This document shows positions 16,283-25,450 of a stretch of DNA of 52,112 nucleotides, one piece after another. Source of the stretch: Bacteroidales bacterium (GTDB taxonomy: Bacteria; Bacteroidota; Bacteroidia; Bacteroidales; UBA932); assembly GCA_017962375.1 (NCBI GenBank), contig JAGCVJ010000012.1:1-52112 (forward strand). Reading direction: 5' to 3'. A program made the translations under genes and the position numbers. Below the pieces are notes generated by a model, which was not told the DNA's origin, searched no databases, and saw only the letters and a list, made by a program, of their open reading frames with translations. Positions within the stretch are counted from its first letter, which is position 1; every line of letters starts with the position of its first letter.

Positions 16283-17686
16283 ATGGGAAAGATAATAGTC
16301 GCTGGCATAGGCCCCGGTTCTGAACAGGACATCACTCCTGCAGTCATTCAGGCTGTGGGAGAAGCCGATGTTGTGGTCGGGTACAAGTATTATTTCCGTT
16401 TTGTGGAGAAATACCTCAAAGCCGGAGCCGAGTGCATAGATTCCGGAATGCGTCAGGAAAGAGACCGCGCCGCCCAGGCTATGGAATATGCAAGGCAAGG
16501 CAAGACGGTTTGCGTGATATCCAGCGGAGATTCAGGCATATACGGCATGGCTCCGCTATTGTATCAGATGAAGAGCGAGACCAAGGAAGATATCGAGATT
16601 ATTACTCTTCCCGGAATCAGCGCCTTCCAGAAAGCTGCCAGCCTGCTGGGAGCTCCAATCGGCCACGACCTCTGTCTGATCTCCCTTTCTGACCTTATGA
16701 CTCCATGGCTTGTTATTGAGAAGAGAATTAAGGCGGCGGCACAGGCAGATTTCATTACTGCAGTTTACAATCCAAAGAGCCACGGAAGATACTGGCAGCT
16801 TTACCGTCTGGAGGAAATCTTTCTGGAAGAAGGGAGAAGCCCCAAAACTCCGGTAGGATGCGTGCGCCAGGCTGGAAGGGAAGATGAAAAGGTGTGGATA
16901 ACAACCCTTTCAGAGCTGAATCCGGAAGATGTGGATATGTTCACCGTGCTTCTGATAGGCAATTCACAGACATATATTTCAGGTTCGGCGATGATAACTC
17001 CAAGAGGCTATTACTCTGAGAACAAGGATACCGGCCGAAAGATAGGGCAGGACATAATGCACGAGAGTTTCCGCACTATATCATCAGAGCTTCAGCAAAA
17101 GGACTATCCGCTGGGCCACAAATGGGCTCTTCTGCACGCCATCCACACCACGGCTGACTTTGAGATGGAGAAGATTCTATACTCAGACGACAATGCAGTA
17201 GAGAGTATGTACTATAAAGTTGCTTCCGGCCAGATAAAGACCATTGTCACCGATGTTACTATGGCCGCAACCGGCATCCGAAAGGGAGCTCTCACCCGGT
17301 TGTGCATAGAGGCCAAGTGCTATCTGATGGACCCGAGAGTAGCTGATATCGCTGAGAAAGAAAATATAACCAGAACCCAGGCCGGAATTCGCCTGGCAGT
17401 GGAAGAGCATCCGGACGCTCTATTTGCATTCGGGAACGCTCCAACGGCACTTATGGAACTGTGTTCTCTCATACGGCAGGGCAAGGCTCATCCGGCAGGC
17501 ATAGTTGCCGCTCCTGTTGGCTTTGTACACGTGCAGGAATCCAAGTATATGCTTCTGCCGTTTAAGGATATACCAAAGATTATTGTCAAGGGAAGAAAGG
17601 GCGGAAGCAACCTGGCCGCAACCCTGTGCAACGCAATCCTCACCTTTGACGACGCAAAGAACCTGGACCCTGGAAGAGACCTTTAG
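16283..17686 (+). CDS. cbiHC: CbiH-CbiC fusion: cobalt-precorrin-3 C17-methyltransferase / cobalt-precorrin-8 methylmutase
   Basis: Two enzymes in one chain of 467 residues (start ATG 16283; TTG 16274 is less likely). Residues ~1-245 are a tetrapyrrole SAM methyltransferase: IIVAGIGPGSE at the start, SSGDSGIYG and TLPGISAFQKAASLLGAP for SAM binding. This is CbiH, which methylates C17 and contracts the ring. Residues ~258-460 are a precorrin-8X methylmutase: LLHAIHTTADFE carries the catalytic His288, then TDVTMAATGI, FGNAPTAL and PVGFVHVQESK. This is CbiC, which moves the C11 methyl to C12. The two reactions are not consecutive, so fusion probably secures stoichiometry rather than direct handover. 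Confidence 0.93.
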   Translation: MGKIIVAGIGPGSEQDITPAVIQAVGEADVVVGYKYYFRFVEKYLKAGAECIDSGMRQERDRAAQAMEYARQGKTVCVISSGDSGIYGMAPLLYQMKSETKEDIEIITLPGISAFQKAASLLGAPIGHDLCLISLSDLMTPWLVIEKRIKAAAQADFITAVYNPKSHGRYWQLYRLEEIFLEEGRSPKTPVGCVRQAGREDEKVWITTLSELNPEDVDMFTVLLIGNSQTYISGSAMITPRGYYSENKDTGRKIGQDIMHESFRTISSELQQKDYPLGHKWALLHAIHTTADFEMEKILYSDDNAVESMYYKVASGQIKTIVTDVTMAATGIRKGALTRLCIEAKCYLMDPRVADIAEKENITRTQAGIRLAVEEHPDALFAFGNAPTALMELCSLIRQGKAHPAGIVAAPVGFVHVQESKYMLLPFKDIPKIIVKGRKGGSNLAATLCNAILTFDDAKNLDPGRDL

Positions 17687-17689
17687 GCT

Positions 17690-18883
17690 ATGGCGCTGAG
17701 TTTTACCATAATAGGAATGTCAGACAATCCCCATCCGTTTTTTTCTCCGGATGTGACGGAAATCATTTCCCGTTCTGAATTTTTCTCAGGCGGGAAGCGC
17801 CACCGCCAGATAGTGGAGAATCTGCTTCCGCCAAAGCATCAATGGATAGACATAACAGTTCCGCTGGAGGATGTATATCAGAAGTATCGCGACATAGACT
17901 CTCACATTGTGGTATTCGCTTCCGGCGATCCGCTGTTCTTCGGCTTTGCATCCACTCTGCAAAGGGTTATGCCTGAGGTAGATATGAAGGTATTCCCGTA
18001 TTTCAACTCCCTCCAGATGCTTTGCCACAAGGCTCAGATTCCTTATCACGACATGCATATAGTGTCCTTGACCGGAAGGCCGTGGAAAGAGTTTGACAAT
18101 GCCCTGATAGAGCATAGGGGAAAGATAGGCGTTCTGACCGACCGCCAGAAAACTCCTGACGAGATTGCCCGCAGGATGATGGAATACGGTTTCACTTTCT
18201 ACCGTATGCATATTGGCGAGCGTCTGGGAAATCCAGAGGAGGAAAGGATACAATCGCTTAGCGTAAAAGAGGCGTCCAAAGTATCTTTTGCCCAGCCTAA
18301 CTGCCTTGTTCTCACCATAGAAGACAATGCTCCAATGAGGCGCTTCGGCATTCCGGAAAGTGAGTTCAACCTTCTAGACGGAAGGTCCAGGATGATTACC
18401 AAGATGCCGATAAGGCTGCTGACTCTCCAGAGGTTGGATCTTTACAGCAAGAAGACATTCTGGGACATAGGCTTCTGCACGGGCAGCGTGAGCATCGAGG
18501 CCAGGCTCCAGTTCCCGCATCTGGACATCAAGGCCTTTGAAATCCGTCCTGAAGGCAAAGACCTGGTGGAAAGCAACTCAAGAAAATTCTCCGCTCCTGG
18601 AATAGAGTATAGAATAGGTGATTTTCTCGAGGAAGAACTGACAGAAAATGAACTCTGCGATGCCGCTTTCATCGGGGGGCACGGAGGCCATCTGGAAGAA
18701 ATAGTCAGTAAGGCTTATTCTCATCTGACAAAAGGCGGATGCATAGTATTCAACAGCGTAACAGCGGAAAGCAAAGTAGCTTTCATCAAGGCTGCAGACT
18801 CGCTGAAGATGAAGCTGGAAGATCCTATGCATATAGAACTCGATAACAATAATCCAATAGATATCCTTAAAGCAGTAAAATGA
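17690..18883 (+). CDS. cbiET: CbiE-CbiT fusion: cobalt-precorrin-7 C5/C15-methyltransferase and decarboxylase
   Basis: A 397-residue protein with CbiE at residues ~1-210 (FASGDPLFFG at 76-85, SLTGRPW near 126) and CbiT at ~235-397, equivalent to CobL of the aerobic pathway. CbiE methylates C5; CbiT decarboxylates the C12 acetate and methylates C15. The SAM-binding motif of CbiT reads DIGFCTGSVSIE (259-270), where families usually have DxGxGTGS, so Cys262 replaces a glycine. The linker MITKMPIRLLTL also departs from the common TKREVR-type sequence. Both changes are seen directly; an effect on activity is unknown. It follows cbiHC after three bases and overlaps cbiGF by four. Confidence 0.92.
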   Translation: MALSFTIIGMSDNPHPFFSPDVTEIISRSEFFSGGKRHRQIVENLLPPKHQWIDITVPLEDVYQKYRDIDSHIVVFASGDPLFFGFASTLQRVMPEVDMKVFPYFNSLQMLCHKAQIPYHDMHIVSLTGRPWKEFDNALIEHRGKIGVLTDRQKTPDEIARRMMEYGFTFYRMHIGERLGNPEEERIQSLSVKEASKVSFAQPNCLVLTIEDNAPMRRFGIPESEFNLLDGRSRMITKMPIRLLTLQRLDLYSKKTFWDIGFCTGSVSIEARLQFPHLDIKAFEIRPEGKDLVESNSRKFSAPGIEYRIGDFLEEELTENELCDAAFIGGHGGHLEEIVSKAYSHLTKGGCIVFNSVTAESKVAFIKAADSLKMKLEDPMHIELDNNNPIDILKAVK

Positions 18884-20634
18884 AAACGGCGGTTGTATTG
18901 ATATCGGAACAGGGAAGGGGCACGGCGGAAAAGATTGCCGCCATCCTTGGCGGAGAAATAGTACGCAGAACTCAGATTCTCACTTTGTGGAACAATACAG
19001 ACTGCTTTGTGTTTGTGGGGGCTATGGGGATTTGCGTAAGGACGATTGCTCCGCTGCTCAAAGACAAGCATACTGATCCTGCGGTGCTTTGCGTGGACAG
19101 CTTGGGCAAGGAAGTGGTTTCCGTGCTCTCCGGCCACGTTGGAGGAGCAAACGAGATAACCTCCAAGCTGGCGCTGGAACTGGGAGCACATCCTGTAATC
19201 ACCACGCAGACAGACGGAAGCGGACTCTGGCCACTGGATCTTCTGGCAAAACGCTTCGGATGGAGAGAGGAGTCTGATGACCTTAACCGGCAGATATTTC
19301 TCTATGCGGAAGGGAAACCTACAGCTCTCCTTCTTGAAGCGGAAGACGAGGGAACCAGATGGCTGGAAGAAAACCCTGCCGGCAATGTAACCATATTCAA
19401 GAAGTTCAGCGATATAGACCTTTCCAGGTTTTCTCTTCTGCTTTCCGTATCGCCGATACGAAGGAAACTGGAAATCCCGAATATCCAGTGGGTTCCACGG
19501 TGCGTTCATCTTGGAATCGGTCTGGCACGTCAGGCGGGTCCTGTGGAAAAGGTGATTGATGAAATCTTCAACTGCCTAAGCAGTAACGGAATATGCAAAG
19601 AAGCCATTGCAAGCATATCATCTGCTCACATCAAGAAAGACGAGCCGGTGATGAAAGCTCTGGAGAAAGAATTCAAGACCAAGTTCTATTCTGCCGAAAG
19701 CCTTTCATCTATTGCCGTTCCTACTCCTAGCGAAGTTGTGGAAAAATGCGTAGGAACTCCTTCCGTTTCCGAGGCCTCGGCCATTCTTTCCGCAAACAAT
19801 CCTGATCTGCTGCTTCCAAAGCAGAAAGGGGAGAACTGGACAGTTGCCGCTGCCGTGGACTGGGATTTCATTCCTCATCCGCATATAGAGATTGTAGGAG
19901 CAGGACCCGGAGATCCGGACCTTGTAAGCGTCAGGGGCAGGAAGATGCTTCAGAAAGCGGACCTGATTCTCTATGCCGGAAGCCTTGTGCCAAAGGAACT
20001 TACATCTTGCGCAAAACCAGGCGCCACAGTTGTTTCTTCTGCCGATCTGGATCTGGAGCAGCAGTGTGAGCTGATGAAAAAGTTCTACGATCAGGGCAAG
20101 TTCATCGTCAGACTCCATACCGGAGACCCTTGCATCTTCGGGGCAATCCAGGAGCAGATGGCTTTCTTTGACGAGCATAATATGAGCTATCACATTACTC
20201 CGGGCATATCCTCGTTCCTGGCCGCTGCCGCAGAGCTCAGGAGCCAGTTTACCATTCCGGAAAGATGCCAGACCATAATCCTGACAAGGGGAGAAGGCCG
20301 TACTCCTATGCCTGAGAAGGAGAAACTCCACCTTCTGGCTAAGAGCAACAGCACAATGTGCATCTTCCTTTCCGCCGCCATTGTGGATGACGTGCAGAAG
20401 GAACTCCTTATGGAATATCCAGAAAACACGCCCGTTGCGGCTTGCTACCATCTTACCTGGCCGGACCAGAAGATTTATCGCGGAGTATTGAAGGACCTGG
20501 CAAAGATTGTAAAGGACAACCACCTGACTCTTACCACGATGCTGGTGGTTGGAGATGCCATTGACAACCGGCAGGGCCTTTCCGAACTCTATTCCAAGAA
20601 CTTTACTCATCTATTCAGAAAGGCCAGGGGATGA
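18880..20634 (+). CDS. cbiGF: CbiG-CbiF fusion: cobalt-precorrin-5A hydrolase / precorrin-4 C11-methyltransferase
   Basis: Protein of 584 residues. Residues ~1-330 are CbiG, which opens the delta-lactone and releases acetaldehyde; VGAMGICVRTIAPLL and SGHVGGANE (84-92) are typical, as is the C-terminal GIGLARQAG region. Residues ~335-584 are CbiF, which methylates C11, with IEIVGAGPGDPDLVSVRG at its start, YAGSLVP, LHTGDPCIFGAIQEQ and PGISSFLAAAA. CbiF acts just before CbiG, so this fusion joins consecutive steps. Four-base overlaps on both sides (ATGA) indicate coupled translation. Confidence 0.94.
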   Translation: MKTAVVLISEQGRGTAEKIAAILGGEIVRRTQILTLWNNTDCFVFVGAMGICVRTIAPLLKDKHTDPAVLCVDSLGKEVVSVLSGHVGGANEITSKLALELGAHPVITTQTDGSGLWPLDLLAKRFGWREESDDLNRQIFLYAEGKPTALLLEAEDEGTRWLEENPAGNVTIFKKFSDIDLSRFSLLLSVSPIRRKLEIPNIQWVPRCVHLGIGLARQAGPVEKVIDEIFNCLSSNGICKEAIASISSAHIKKDEPVMKALEKEFKTKFYSAESLSSIAVPTPSEVVEKCVGTPSVSEASAILSANNPDLLLPKQKGENWTVAAAVDWDFIPHPHIEIVGAGPGDPDLVSVRGRKMLQKADLILYAGSLVPKELTSCAKPGATVVSSADLDLEQQCELMKKFYDQGKFIVRLHTGDPCIFGAIQEQMAFFDEHNMSYHITPGISSFLAAAAELRSQFTIPERCQTIILTRGEGRTPMPEKEKLHLLAKSNSTMCIFLSAAIVDDVQKELLMEYPENTPVAACYHLTWPDQKIYRGVLKDLAKIVKDNHLTLTTMLVVGDAIDNRQGLSELYSKNFTHLFRKARG

Positions 20635-22391
20635 TTCTCGTTTTCGGCGGAACGACAGAGGGCCGACTGGCTGCAAAGGAACTGGAGGAATCCGGTTCCC
20701 GTTTCTGGTATTCTACCAGGGGAGGGGAGCAGCATCTGGACCTTCATCACGGCGTTGCCATTAGCGGAGCTATGGACAAGGACCAGATGACTGATTTTTG
20801 CAACTCTCATCAGATCAGGCTTATAATTGATGCAGCCCATCCTTTTGCCAGTGAACTGCATTCCAATATTTCCAAGCTGGGAATACCTGTCATACGTTTT
20901 GAACGCATTTATCCCGAAAGGGACGGACGCATCATCTGGTGCAGTGACTTTGCATCCGCCGTTCAGAAGATGAATGGCACTAATCGTCTTCTTTCCACTG
21001 CAGGAGTGCAGTCAATCCCGAAACTGAGGCCTTTGGAAGAAAGCGGTACGGAAATCTTTCACCGTATCCTCGACAGGGAATCTTCCAGAGAACTTGCCGC
21101 CCAATACGGCACAGATCCGGATCATCTCTGCTTCTACCATCCTGACGAGGATGAAACCGAAGAGATAAACAGGGTTAATCCCGATGCGATTCTTCTTAAA
21201 GAAAGCGGAGTATCAGGAGGTTACGAGAATAAGACTGAAGCGGCTCTGAATAAGGGCATAAAGGTTTTCGCCATCGCGAGGCCAAAATTGCCGGAGAGTT
21301 TCATTACCGTCAACGGCCCTTATGGCATGCGGCGCATGGTGGAAAAACTGCTGCCGGAGTTCTATCCTCTGCACAGTGGCCTTACTACCGGAAGCTGCGC
21401 CACCTCTGCCGCTCTTGCCGCTGCCCAGAGCCTGATTGAAGGCATATTTCCTGAAACGGTCAGTCTTCTTCTCCCCGACGGGGAAACCATTCAGGTTGAA
21501 ACAAAGGTCACAGAAAAAGGCAAGGCTTATGTGATCAAAGACAGCGGAGACGACCCTGATGTTACCGACAAGATGGAAATCCACGCCGAAGTTTCTCTCT
21601 TGCAATCTTCTGACATAGAAATAGATGGTGGAGAAGGCGTGGGGAGGATAACTCTTCCGGGCTTTGACTGCCAGCCTGGGCAGGCGGCTATCAACAAGGC
21701 TCCAAGGCAGATGATCAAGGACAATCTGGGCAAAAGATATCCTGGTCAGGGCTTCAGGGTAATCATTTCCGTTCCTGGCGGTGAGGAAATTGCCCACCGT
21801 ACTTTCAACCCTAGGCTGGGAATTGAAGGCGGAATCAGCATAATAGGGGTTAGTGGCATTATCAAGCCGTTCTCCGAGGAGAGTTTCATAAACTCCATCC
21901 GCAAATGCATGGAAGTGGCCAAGGCCAGCGAATCAAGCCGAGTGGTAATAAACTCAGGCGCTAAGAGCGAAAAGTTCCTCAAAGACTTCTACAAAGATCT
22001 CCCGCCTCAGTGCTTTGTCCAGTACGGCAACAAGATAGGGGATGCCATAAGCATTGCATACGATCTGGGTTTCAGGCAGATAACTCTTGGAATAATGCTT
22101 GGCAAGGCCGTAAAGCTGGCGGCTGGTAACCTGGATACCCACTCCAGCAATGTAACTATGGACAGGGATTTCATCGCTGAGCTGCTAAAATCTGTCAATT
22201 GCCCAAAGGAAATATCGGACAGGGCTTACAGCATCACCCTTGCCAGAGAGCTGTGGGATATTATTCCGGAGAATCTTCTCCAAGGCTTTGCAAATGAGGT
22301 CAAATCAAGATGCAAAACAGCCTGTGCACCGCTTTCAAAGGATGCGGAACTGACGGTTCTTCTGATAGACGATGACGGAAACATCAAATAA
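20631..22391 (+). CDS. cbiJD: CbiJ-CbiD fusion: cobalt-precorrin-6A reductase / cobalt-precorrin-5B C1-methyltransferase
   Basis: Protein of 586 residues. Residues ~1-243 match CbiJ/CobK: ILVFGGTTEGR at the N-terminus, IIDAAHPFA (65-73), and KESGVSGGYENK for the NADPH-dependent reductase. From residue ~246 the CbiD domain begins with SGLTTGSCATSAALAAA (249-265) and continues with the GEGVGRITLPGFDCQPGQ stretch, SVPGGEEIA and GGISIIGVSGI. CbiD methylates C1 and CbiJ then reduces the product, so these are consecutive reactions in reverse domain order. It is the last biosynthetic gene of the plus-strand run. Confidence 0.94.
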   Translation: MILVFGGTTEGRLAAKELEESGSRFWYSTRGGEQHLDLHHGVAISGAMDKDQMTDFCNSHQIRLIIDAAHPFASELHSNISKLGIPVIRFERIYPERDGRIIWCSDFASAVQKMNGTNRLLSTAGVQSIPKLRPLEESGTEIFHRILDRESSRELAAQYGTDPDHLCFYHPDEDETEEINRVNPDAILLKESGVSGGYENKTEAALNKGIKVFAIARPKLPESFITVNGPYGMRRMVEKLLPEFYPLHSGLTTGSCATSAALAAAQSLIEGIFPETVSLLLPDGETIQVETKVTEKGKAYVIKDSGDDPDVTDKMEIHAEVSLLQSSDIEIDGGEGVGRITLPGFDCQPGQAAINKAPRQMIKDNLGKRYPGQGFRVIISVPGGEEIAHRTFNPRLGIEGGISIIGVSGIIKPFSEESFINSIRKCMEVAKASESSRVVINSGAKSEKFLKDFYKDLPPQCFVQYGNKIGDAISIAYDLGFRQITLGIMLGKAVKLAAGNLDTHSSNVTMDRDFIAELLKSVNCPKEISDRAYSITLARELWDIIPENLLQGFANEVKSRCKTACAPLSKDAELTVLLIDDDGNIK

Positions 22392-22395
22392 GTTT

Positions 22396-22570
22396 TAACT
22401 TTGCAGCTATGAAAAATTCCGGTATAAAACAGTTTTGGATTTCGCTCGTGGCGATTGCCACATCTATTATAACTTTTAATTTTGCGTCTATGAAAAATAA
22501 ACCTGCTTTGAAACAGTTTTTGCTTTCTCTTCTGGCAACCACCATATCGATTATCCTTACTTTTGGAGTA
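22396..22570 (+). repeat. Tandem duplication of a promoter -7 element plus gene start
   Basis: Two diverged copies 81 bases apart. Each has a -7 element, five bases, then ATGAAAAAT: TAACTTTG (22396-22403) with ATG 22409, and TAATTTTG (22477-22484) with ATG 22490. The encoded peptides also match (KQFWISL and KQFLLSL, both followed by a hydrophobic run). The second ATG is in frame with the first. Confidence 0.6.
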
Positions 22571-23218
22571 TCATCAATCTTGGAGCACAGAAAGAATGAA
22601 GCTGCAAAGAAAGGTCTGGTTATGACCATCATCTACGATATGGACCAGACCATAGAGAAGGCCCGTCAGGCAGATTCCGCACTAAGGATAGCCTCTAAGA
22701 CTCAAATGGAAATTATAAAGAATCCTGATATTTATGACAGCCTCAGGACAAATTTTGTAGATGCTTTGCTTATTTCAAGTACGGATTTTTCCTTGATAAC
22801 ACAGAATATATTCTCGTCTAATATAGAGACATTCAGTACTATTGGTAATGTTAACTTTATTAACAATGTTGCTTCTTTTTATCAATACCGCAGCCTTTAC
22901 ATGACTCAGGTGATCGATGTTATGAAAAATACATTTGGCGATGGTACAAATCTTCTTGTTTCTATTGACGGATTGTTGAGCTATGATTTTCCTACCTTGT
23001 TTTTTGACAATGCCCTTTGGCTCAACGCCTTAACTGACCTTCGTAATAATTGCGTGAAAATTATGAAGTTAAGTGAAGAGGATATTCGGGAATTCAGCAA
23101 ACAGGCAGAGCTTTTGGATGTCAAAGACACCTCAAACAATGGTTTAGATGAGCTGATGGAGGAAATGTTTGAAGCTCAAGAAATTTTAAAAGAAGCTCGC
23201 GCAAAAAACAAGAAATAG
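22409..23218 (+). CDS. Hypothetical membrane-anchored protein with duplicated N-terminus
   Basis: Protein of 269 residues from ATG 22409, or 242 residues if the in-frame ATG 22490 is used. Both starts have their own TAnnTTTG element five bases upstream. The N-terminus has one hydrophobic helix per repeat copy (about residues 8-25 and 36-56), then a soluble, mostly helical region rich in charged residues. I do not recognise a family. It is more AT-rich than the cobalamin genes before it and ends two bases from the convergent ABC ATPase gene. Its position after cbiJD is probably incidental rather than a sign of a cobalamin role. Confidence 0.65.
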   Translation: MKNSGIKQFWISLVAIATSIITFNFASMKNKPALKQFLLSLLATTISIILTFGVSSILEHRKNEAAKKGLVMTIIYDMDQTIEKARQADSALRIASKTQMEIIKNPDIYDSLRTNFVDALLISSTDFSLITQNIFSSNIETFSTIGNVNFINNVASFYQYRSLYMTQVIDVMKNTFGDGTNLLVSIDGLLSYDFPTLFFDNALWLNALTDLRNNCVKIMKLSEEDIREFSKQAELLDVKDTSNNGLDELMEEMFEAQEILKEARAKNKK

Positions 23219-23220
23219 GG

Positions 23221-24009
23221 CTATCTACTGATTTTCACTCTCATCTGCGATTTCTCAAAGGTTATTCCTTCTCTTTCGATAAATTCTGAGAGGGCTCCGC
23301 TCTGTGCCACTTCTTCTGGTGTTCCGATAGTGATGTTTCCTTTCTGCATCAGCCAGATGCGGTCTGCGAGCTGGAGCGTGAGTTCCAGGTCGTGAGTAGA
23401 GAGGAAGATGGTTTTGCCGTTTTCCTTTGCCAGCTTTTTCAGCAGCTGCATTGTCTCGATCTTGGAAGGGAAATCCAGAAAGGCTGTCGGCTCGTCCAGG
23501 CAGATAATAGGGGTCTGCTGTGCTATGGCCTTGGCTATCATTACTTTCTGGCGCTCTCCATCGCTAAGGTTCTGGATCATTCTGCTGCACAGGTTATCTA
23601 TTCCTATCAGCGATATGGCATCTGAGACTATCTTCCTGTCTTCTTTCTCGAGTTTGCCCCAGAATCCGGTGTATGGGCTTCTGCCGAGGGCTACGAGTTC
23701 TTCCACGTTCATGTTCTGGATCTGAGGCCTGTGAGTGAGTACCACTCCTATCTTCTTTGAAAGTTCTTTGTCCGGATAGGCCTCCAGTTCCTTTCCGTCT
23801 ATAACGATGTTTCCTCCCAGTTTTTCCTGAAATGCGCACACTGTCCTCATAAGTGTGGACTTTCCCACTCCGTTGGGGCCTATTAGGCAGGTGAGTTCTC
23901 CGGCAAACAGGCTGGCGTTGATGCCGCAGGCTACTTCCTTGACGCTGCTTTTCCCCTTGTATCCGATTGAGAGGTTCTCCAGCCTTACTGTCTGCTTATT
24001 CTCTGACAT
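23221..24009 (-). CDS. ABC transporter ATP-binding protein, BtuD/FecE type
   Basis: ATPase of 262 residues for an iron-siderophore/B12-type importer. Walker A is GPNGVGKST (44-52), the Q-loop lies in LTHRPQ, the signature is LSDGERQK (about 147-154), and Walker B is IICLDEP followed by a D-loop and the switch His in STHDLE. It overlaps the permease gene by 14 bases, so the two are surely co-translated. Corrinoid import is inferred from the adjoining cobalamin locus and from the BtuF-like lipoprotein 8 kb away; heme or siderophore import would look the same at this level. Confidence 0.85.
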   Translation of the reverse strand: MSENKQTVRLENLSIGYKGKSSVKEVACGINASLFAGELTCLIGPNGVGKSTLMRTVCAFQEKLGGNIVIDGKELEAYPDKELSKKIGVVLTHRPQIQNMNVEELVALGRSPYTGFWGKLEKEDRKIVSDAISLIGIDNLCSRMIQNLSDGERQKVMIAKAIAQQTPIICLDEPTAFLDFPSKIETMQLLKKLAKENGKTIFLSTHDLELTLQLADRIWLMQKGNITIGTPEEVAQSGALSEFIEREGITFEKSQMRVKISR

Positions 24010-25030
24010 CGTCTTTCCTCCTTCTGAATATAACGGAAGCGATTACAGGCGCTCCGATCAAAGCGGTTACCGAGTTTACCGGAAGTGCTCCCTCAAAGCC
24101 CGGCATCCTGGCTACCAGGCTGCAAAGCAGTGCCAAAGCCGCTCCGGTCAGTATTGTGCCCGGTACAAGAATCCTGTGGTCCGATGTCCTGAATATAGCC
24201 CTGCAAAGGTGCGGCACGGCCAGTCCTATGAACATTATAGGTCCGCAGTAGGCCGTGACTATTGCAACCAGCACTCCGGAATTCAGTATCACCAGAGTCC
24301 TGGAACGGGACACATTCAGGCCCAGATTCCTTGCATAGTCATCGCCGAGAAGCATCAGGTTCAGAGTCTTTACCAGCAGGAAACTCAGTGGCAGTAGCAC
24401 AATCATCAACCCTACAAACAGCAGCATCTGGTCTCCTGACACCCTTGCAAAAGATCCCAGCCCCCATACCACAAATGCCTTTACATCTTCTTCTGAACTG
24501 AAGAACTTCAGCACTCCCACTATGGCAGATACCAGATATCCTATCATCACTCCGATTATCAGCAGCGTGACGTTTCCCTTTACTTTCTTGGACACCCACA
24601 CGATCAGCGTCATCACTGCAAGCGAGCCAATTATGGCTGCTATAGAGATAGCGGCGTCTCCTGCATATCCCATCCGGCTCAGCGACACTCCTGCCAGTGA
24701 ACTGGACATCATCACCACTATTGCCACTCCCAGGCTTGCTCCATTGGATATTCCAAGCACCGACGGTCCTGCCAGCGGATTGCGGAACACTGTCTGCATC
24801 TGGAGTCCTGCTACGGCCAGTCCTGCTCCTGCCATTATTGCCACAAGCGCCTGCGGAAGCCTGGACTTGAGTATGATGTTGGAGAATATCTCATTTGACC
24901 TGTCGCCGAACAATATGCCTAGTGTGTCTGCAAAAGGAATCTTTACGCTTCCCAATAGCAGATTCAGCGCCAGCAGCACCAGTATCAGTACCGTAATAAT
25001 TATGAGTTTTCCGCTATTTTTGAACATCAT
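23996..25030 (-). CDS. FecCD/BtuC-type ABC permease
   Basis: Inner-membrane permease of 344 residues with about nine or ten helices. Typical FecCD pieces are visible: LPQALVAIMAGAGLAVAG, RNPLAGPSVLGISNGAS, and GPIMFIGLAVPHLCRA near the C-terminus. A TATCTTTG element (complement of 25032-25039) lies one base from the first ATG, and a second ATG follows at once, so transcription may begin at or even after the annotated start. The partner binding protein is not adjacent. The accessory island begins just upstream, which suggests that an older btuF-btuC-btuD order was split. Confidence 0.86.
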   Translation of the reverse strand: MMFKNSGKLIIITVLILVLLALNLLLGSVKIPFADTLGILFGDRSNEIFSNIILKSRLPQALVAIMAGAGLAVAGLQMQTVFRNPLAGPSVLGISNGASLGVAIVVMMSSSLAGVSLSRMGYAGDAAISIAAIIGSLAVMTLIVWVSKKVKGNVTLLIIGVMIGYLVSAIVGVLKFFSSEEDVKAFVVWGLGSFARVSGDQMLLFVGLMIVLLPLSFLLVKTLNLMLLGDDYARNLGLNVSRSRTLVILNSGVLVAIVTAYCGPIMFIGLAVPHLCRAIFRTSDHRILVPGTILTGAALALLCSLVARMPGFEGALPVNSVTALIGAPVIASVIFRRRKDDVRE

Positions 25031-25039
25031 TCAAAGATA

Positions 25040-25381
25040 CTGCTTTTCAATTAAAAAAGATATGCCAAAACAAACTCTTTGCAATATTCAACCTTCTAAG
25101 TGATGGCATTCATAAACTCCACAAGAATTTGTATGTCAGGCACTGTACTACTTTAAACAATGCTTTGATTCATAAAAGGAGATTGCAGCAGCAACTCTTT
25201 GAAAAGTGTAACGTAAGTCTTATATTTACACTTGATAGACAAAATGAGTATAGTTATCACTATTTGGGAAGAAAAACACGTTCAAAAAAACAGCCACAAA
25301 TGCCCCTTCCGGTGCCCTTTGTTGAATTTTTCTGAACGAATTATTGCTATAATTGACATATTTGCAAATACTTATAGTTTT
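25040..25381. other. AT-rich gap without a convincing gene
   Basis: No frame here reads like a conserved protein; a 68-codon frame at 25129-25335 has no support. A perfect 12-bp palindrome TATTTGCAAATA lies at 25359-25370, twelve bases before the first 36-bp repeat. Confidence 0.4.
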
Positions 25382-25417
25382 GAGTTTTATTTTAGATAAA
25401 AAAGTGTTTACTTAAAC
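25382..25417 (+). repeat. 36-bp direct repeat, copy 1
   Basis: Identical over all 36 bases to 25911-25946. It contains two dyads: TTTTAT, five bases, ATAAAA; and GTTTA, two bases, TAAAC. It lies upstream of the orphan gene at 25532. Confidence 0.85.
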
Positions 25418-25450
25418 CAACAAACACAAAACCTTGTTTAAAACGTGATA

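Noticed and set aside
25129-25335. 68-codon plus-strand protein at the left end of the island
   Set aside because: No family resemblance, no promoter element near the start, and a composition that fits non-coding AT-rich DNA.
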